Positions 60,373 through 64,000 of a stretch of 64,000 nucleotides of DNA are shown here, in pieces; position 1 is the first letter of the stretch, and each line of letters opens with the position of its first letter. The notes below the pieces were generated by a model. That model ran no database searches, was not told the origin of the DNA, and saw only the letters and a list, made by a program, of their open reading frames with translations. The translations under genes and the position numbers were made by a program. The stretch comes from JBARDN01 sp963755705. GTDB lineage: Bacteria > Desulfobacterota > Binatia > Binatales > Binataceae. The stretch spans positions 186,001 to 250,000 of the forward strand of contig CAVWKW010000004.1 in NCBI GenBank assembly GCA_963755705.1. The letters are read 5' to 3'.

Positions 60373-61698
60373 ATGAAGAAACAACTGCTCCCGATTTTTG
60401 CCGCGATGATATTCGCGTGCGCAATGACTGTCGCGACGGCTGCCCACGCGCAGATCAAAATGAATATCGTGGGCCCCGGTTCGCAGCTTTCATCGATCGC
60501 GGTCTCCGGGCTGAAAAGTCTTTCCGGTGACGATAACCATCAGGTGTCGGGCGCGTTCGTTGCAACCGTGACGCGAGACCTCGAGCTCTCGGGATATTTC
60601 AGACTCATCTCGCCGCACGCCTATATTGAGGATCCGCAGCAGTCGGGCTACGAGCTGGGACAGTTTAATTTTGCCGACTGGAGATCGATTAACGCCGATT
60701 TCCTGGTCAAGGGCGCGGTAACGATCACCGGACAGAACGTCCAGTTGACCGCGCTACTCTACGACGTCGCGCAGCAGCGCCGCATGATGGGCAAGAATTT
60801 CACCGGTTCCGCCGCCGACGTGCCGCGGATGGCGCGCCGGTTCGCCGACGCGATCCTCGAGGCGACCACCGGGCAGAAAGGTCCGTTCGATTCCGAGCTC
60901 GCGTTCGTCTCGACCGGCGGCGGCCGCTTCAAGGAAATCTACACACAGGCGATCGACGGCGATAATCTATTTCGCCGCACCGATAATCCGACGATCAATC
61001 TGTTCCCGTCGTTCGACAAGAGCGCGCGCTATCTTCTCTACCTGTCATACAAGAGCAGGGAGCCCGCACTCTATCTGGCCGACCTGAAGGAAAAGGTCGA
61101 GTCCAAGATCACCAGCCCGCGCGGAATGATAATCGGCGGCGAGATTTCTCCCGACGGCCAACAAATCGCGGCGGCGATCGAACATGGCGGGGCGACCAAT
61201 CTTTATCTGCTCGATCACGACGGCTCCGAGCTGCGCGAGCTGACCCATAATAGCGGCATCAACGTGAGTCCCGCGTTTTCGCCCGACGGATCGACGCTGG
61301 CCTTCACCTCTGATCGCTCGGGCACGCCGCAGATCTACCTGATGCCGCTGGCGGGCGGTGCGGCGCGGCGGATAACCTATAAGGGCGAATACAATACAAC
61401 CCCGGCATGGTCGCCAACCGGAGATCGGATCGCCTACCAGAGCCGCAAGGGCGGTCGTTTCGATATCTTCATAATCCCGCAAGCGGGTGGAGACCCGACC
61501 GAGGTCACCGACGGTAACGGTTCCAACGAATCGCCCTCGTGGTCGCCCGACGGGCGCTATCTGGCGTTCAGCTCGACCCGCGGCGGGCATGCGCGGATCT
61601 ATCTACTGATGGTGCAGGGCGGCAAAATCATTTCTGCATTGACGGAGGGAAAAGGTAATGACACTTCTCCAGCGTGGTCGTGGTGGTTGGGTGACTAG
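60373..61698 (+). CDS. tolB: Tol-Pal system beta-propeller protein TolB
   Basis: 441-residue periplasmic protein of the Tol-Pal system that binds Pal and TolA. The signal peptide begins MKKQLLPIFAAM and is expected to be cleaved after AAHA (about residue 24). The N-terminal alpha/beta domain (about 25-165) is followed by a six-bladed WD40-like propeller whose blades read SPDGQQIAAA, SPDGSTLAFTSDRSG, SPTGDRIAYQSR and SPDGRYLAFSSTRGG. The start is chosen for the signal peptide, 19 codons into the longest frame. Pal overlaps its last 41 nt, an unusually long overlap for coupled genes. Confidence 0.95.
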   Translation: MKKQLLPIFAAMIFACAMTVATAAHAQIKMNIVGPGSQLSSIAVSGLKSLSGDDNHQVSGAFVATVTRDLELSGYFRLISPHAYIEDPQQSGYELGQFNFADWRSINADFLVKGAVTITGQNVQLTALLYDVAQQRRMMGKNFTGSAADVPRMARRFADAILEATTGQKGPFDSELAFVSTGGGRFKEIYTQAIDGDNLFRRTDNPTINLFPSFDKSARYLLYLSYKSREPALYLADLKEKVESKITSPRGMIIGGEISPDGQQIAAAIEHGGATNLYLLDHDGSELRELTHNSGINVSPAFSPDGSTLAFTSDRSGTPQIYLMPLAGGAARRITYKGEYNTTPAWSPTGDRIAYQSRKGGRFDIFIIPQAGGDPTEVTDGNGSNESPSWSPDGRYLAFSSTRGGHARIYLLMVQGGKIISALTEGKGNDTSPAWSWWLGD

Positions 61699-62209
61699 CG
61701 GCAGACCTGCCCTTACGGTGGGCGCGCTCATCGTACTGGGTCTGATGTTTGCGGCGGGATGCTCTTCGAAGGCCAAGGAAGTTCCCGGCGCCGGCAGTTC
61801 CAACCTCGGCGAAAACAGTTCCGGCTCGAGTTCGTTGACTGAGCTTCAGAAGGGAACCCTGAACGCGACTTCAGGCGGACCGCTCAGCGACATCCATTTC
61901 GGATACAACACTTACAATATCGAGCCGCAGGACGGCTCGGTGCTGAAGGCTAACGCTTCGTGGCTGCAAGCGCATCCGCAAACCCGCGTGCAGGTGGAAG
62001 GTCATTGCGACGAGCGCGGCTCAGAGGAATACAACATGGCGCTCGGCGCCAAACGCGCGCAGTCGGCCAAAGATTACCTGGTGACGCTGGGCATCCCCTC
62101 CGAACGCATCTCGACCATCAGCTATGGCAAAGAGCTGCCGCTGTGCCAGGAGCATGACGAAAGCTGCTGGGCGCAAAACCGTCGCGATCACTTTGTGGTC
62201 CAGCAATAG
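61658..62209 (+). CDS. pal: Peptidoglycan-associated lipoprotein Pal
   Basis: 183-residue outer-membrane lipoprotein that tethers the outer membrane to peptidoglycan. A lipobox FAAGC (lipidated Cys about residue 35) ends the signal peptide. The OmpA-like domain (about 75-183) contains IHFGYNTYNI, VEGHCDERGSEEYNMALGAKRAQSAKDYL and ISYGKELPLC, the diaminopimelate-binding signature. Start at 61658 follows GGAGGGAAAAGG and lies within tolB. The last residues form the usual NRRDHFVV end with one extra cysteine pair (Cys, CW) near 164-171. Confidence 0.96.
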   Translation: MTLLQRGRGGWVTSGRPALTVGALIVLGLMFAAGCSSKAKEVPGAGSSNLGENSSGSSSLTELQKGTLNATSGGPLSDIHFGYNTYNIEPQDGSVLKANASWLQAHPQTRVQVEGHCDERGSEEYNMALGAKRAQSAKDYLVTLGIPSERISTISYGKELPLCQEHDESCWAQNRRDHFVVQQ

Positions 62210-62220
62210 GAGCTAAACCC

Positions 62221-63123
62221 GTGCGTGTGCCCCTACTCGATATGCTCCCGTTCCCTCTCCCGCGGAACACCGCGCTCGGCCGGGTGGCCGCGGCCGCAGT
62301 GCTCGGCGCCGCATGCCTGCTGGTCGCAGGATGCTCCAATCAGAACGACATGCAGCAACTCAACCAGAATCAGTTCACGCTGCGTGGAATGATCGCGAGC
62401 GATCGCCAGCAGATCCAGGCGCTGAACCAGCAGGTTCAGCAATTGCGCGATCAGATCACCGAAGCTCAGCACGGAGCCACCCCGGGCGGGCCCGATCAGC
62501 TTGCCCAGGCTAACGATCGTATCGCCAAGCTCGAATCTGAAGTCAGCGCGCTGCAAGCCGGGATGGCGGCGCAGCCGGGCACTGTCGCGCTTGGCACCAC
62601 GCCCGGCGAGGCGGTAGGCGGACCCAGTGCGGCAGGAGCACCCGCGGGGGGTGAGCCGGGCGCGTCGGCGGAGCCGGTCTTTCCGGCGGCGACGTGGCCT
62701 GATGAACTCGACCAGGAAATCTCGAATGCAGAGAGTTCGAGCGAGCCGGGCGTCAAGGTATATCGCGCTGGATTGCAGGCGATGAAGGACGGGAAATACC
62801 CGCTCGCGGTGGCGAACTTCACGCGCCTGCAGCATCAATATCCCAAATCGCCGCTGGTCGAGCCGGCGGATTACTTTGCCGCCAACGCATTGTACGAGAC
62901 CGGCAAGTACGATCAGGCGATTTTGCAGTTCAACGACCTGGTCATGCGCTATCCCAAGGGCCGGTTCGCCGCGCAGGCTCTCCTGCGCCAGGGCGAAGCG
63001 TTCCTAAAGATGAACGACAGAATCGACGCGCGGCTGACGCTGCAAAAACTCATGGCCGATCACGACGGTACGCCGCAGGCGGCCGCGGCCAAGACCGTGA
63101 TGGCGAGTCTCGTCGGCGAATGA
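62221..63123 (+). CDS. cpoB: Tol-Pal system protein CpoB/YbgF
   Basis: 300-residue envelope protein coordinating Tol-Pal with peptidoglycan synthesis. The N-terminus ends in a lipobox LVAGC (Cys about residue 38), so here it is a lipoprotein rather than a soluble periplasmic protein. A coiled-coil segment (about 42-115, Gln/Leu-rich) drives trimerisation, a Gly/Ala/Pro linker follows, and the C-terminal TPR domain (about 175-298) contains YRAGLQAMKDGKYPLAVANF and three similar repeats. The GTG start at 62221 follows AGGAGC 8 bases upstream, 11 bp after pal. Confidence 0.94.
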   Translation: MRVPLLDMLPFPLPRNTALGRVAAAAVLGAACLLVAGCSNQNDMQQLNQNQFTLRGMIASDRQQIQALNQQVQQLRDQITEAQHGATPGGPDQLAQANDRIAKLESEVSALQAGMAAQPGTVALGTTPGEAVGGPSAAGAPAGGEPGASAEPVFPAATWPDELDQEISNAESSSEPGVKVYRAGLQAMKDGKYPLAVANFTRLQHQYPKSPLVEPADYFAANALYETGKYDQAILQFNDLVMRYPKGRFAAQALLRQGEAFLKMNDRIDARLTLQKLMADHDGTPQAAAAKTVMASLVGE

Positions 63124-63157
63124 CGTCCGCGCGTCCGCCGGTCCGCGCGTAGCGGCG

Positions 63158-64000
63158 ATGGAAATAATCCGCGATCTTGAAGCGATGACGCGTCATCCGT
63201 ACCCAGTCGTGACGCCGGGCAACTTCGACGGCGTCCATCTGGGGCATCGCGCGATTCTCAAGGCCGCGATCGACCGCGCGCGCGCCGCGGGTGGCACTGC
63301 CTTCGCCCTCACCTATGATCCGCTGCCGGCCAAGCTGCTGGTTCCGGACCGCGCGCCGCGGCTCATCCTGGTGCCAGAGGACAAGCTCGAGCTCTTGCGG
63401 CTCTCGGGCCTTGACGGCGTGATCGTCGTCAACTTCACGCGCGCGCTGAGCATGATCGAGCCGCGCGATTTCGTGCGCGATTATTTCCTCGGACGGATCG
63501 GCGCGCGCGAAGTGGTGATCGGCCATAGTGTGAACTTCGGTCACAACCGCGCCGGCAATGCCTCCGTGATGGTCGAGCTGGGGCGCGAGTTCGGTTTCGA
63601 TACGACGGTCGTCGGGCCGGTGAAGGTCGCGGGAATCGAGGTCAGCTCGACCAAGGTCCGCGAGCTGATCACGACCGGAGAGGTTCGCGCCGCCGCCAAG
63701 CTGCTCGGCCGCTATCACTTCCTGCACGGTCGGGTAGTTCGCGGGCGCGAGCGCGGGCGCACGATCGGTTTTCCTACCGCGAATCTCGAGAGCGAAACCG
63801 AATGCCTCCCGCCCGACGGCGTCTATGCCACCCGCGTGATTCTCGGCGACGGCGCGTTCGGCTCGATCACCAATCTCGGGATGCGCCCGACGTTCGCCGA
63901 GACCGCGCGCTCGATCGAGGCGCACATCTTCGATTTCAATCGCGACATCTACGGCGAGCGCATCAAACTCGAGCTGATCGAGCGAATCCGCCCCGAAAAA
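63158..64000 (+). CDS. ribF: Bifunctional riboflavin kinase/FAD synthetase (partial, runs off right edge)
   Basis: 281 codons of RibF, which converts riboflavin to FMN and then FAD. The N-terminal nucleotidyltransferase domain has TPGNFDGVHLGHR (residues 18-30, the HxGH-type adenylyltransferase motif), TYDPLPAKLL, VIGHSVNFGHNRAGN and VSSTKVREL. The C-terminal riboflavin kinase domain begins near residue 190 with the loop GRTIGFPTANL and continues NLGMRPTF and VEAHIFDFNRDIYGE-type residues. The frame is still open at 64000, lacking perhaps 20-40 residues. It follows cpoB by 34 bp and may be read with the tol operon. Confidence 0.95.
   Translation, partial: MEIIRDLEAMTRHPYPVVTPGNFDGVHLGHRAILKAAIDRARAAGGTAFALTYDPLPAKLLVPDRAPRLILVPEDKLELLRLSGLDGVIVVNFTRALSMIEPRDFVRDYFLGRIGAREVVIGHSVNFGHNRAGNASVMVELGREFGFDTTVVGPVKVAGIEVSSTKVRELITTGEVRAAAKLLGRYHFLHGRVVRGRERGRTIGFPTANLESETECLPPDGVYATRVILGDGAFGSITNLGMRPTFAETARSIEAHIFDFNRDIYGERIKLELIERIRPEK

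Overview
The window is a GC-rich chromosomal segment of a Gram-negative (diderm) bacterium. It carries a Tol-Pal operon, RpoD, central glycolysis genes, SecG and one tRNA. I see no prophage, insertion sequence, CRISPR array or plasmid function. The mix of MaoC dehydratases, a PaaA/C-like diiron protein, a fused electron-transfer flavoprotein, amidohydrolases, TetR regulators and an NHL-repeat protein with a Thr/Pro linker would fit an uncultured soil lineage such as Candidatus Binatota or a neighbouring former deltaproteobacterial phylum. That placement is an inference from gene content only.

Layout. 1-1958: the end of a MacA/MacB-type tripartite efflux operon. 2142-5068: a DUF4037 protein and the primary sigma factor rpoD, followed by about 760 bp of repeat-rich non-coding DNA. 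5833-14233: mostly forward-strand housekeeping and accessory genes (adenosine-deaminase-like enzyme, cation exchanger, family-B DNA polymerase, HAD phosphatase, a MaoC pair, a diiron ferritin-like protein, a DUF523/DUF1722 protein), with a pterin dehydratase on the reverse strand. 14244-22133: Hsp70-like protein, methyltransferase with a terminator-bearing leader, lipoprotein, cobalamin-type binding protein, NAD-dependent epimerase-like protein, hydantoinase-like enzyme, phosphoesterase and a second HAD. 22197-24918: an overlapping BtuFCD-type corrinoid/iron-complex importer. 25029-27952: a fused EtfB-EtfA and a convergent methyltransferase.

28936-43440 is the most distinctive region. Eleven genes all run on the reverse strand from a TetR regulator through an amidohydrolase, enoyl-CoA hydratase, SDR, GPH-type transporter, a three-gene ABC-2 exporter, two tandemly duplicated Tat-exported flavin oxidases and an FAD monooxygenase. 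The TetR gene has a textbook operator between its -35 and -10 boxes. A divergent DUF5367-TetR pair next door has its own strong promoter and a related palindrome. The set looks like a regulated system for modifying and moving an unidentified small molecule.

44860-49481: a radical SAM protein, then the conserved trio circularly permuted ATP-grasp / alpha-E / transglutaminase-like protease, a predicted peptide-modification module. 49507-50699: two small membrane or envelope proteins. 50865-54372: gap-pgk-tpiA-secG-tRNA-Leu(GAG) in one direction. 54606-57677: a large NHL-repeat surface protein. 58004-63123: tolQ-tolR-tolA/tonB-tolB-pal-cpoB, followed by ribF, which runs off the right edge. CDS starts were trimmed from the longest open frame wherever Shine-Dalgarno sequence, signal peptide, gene overlap or family alignment pointed downstream.
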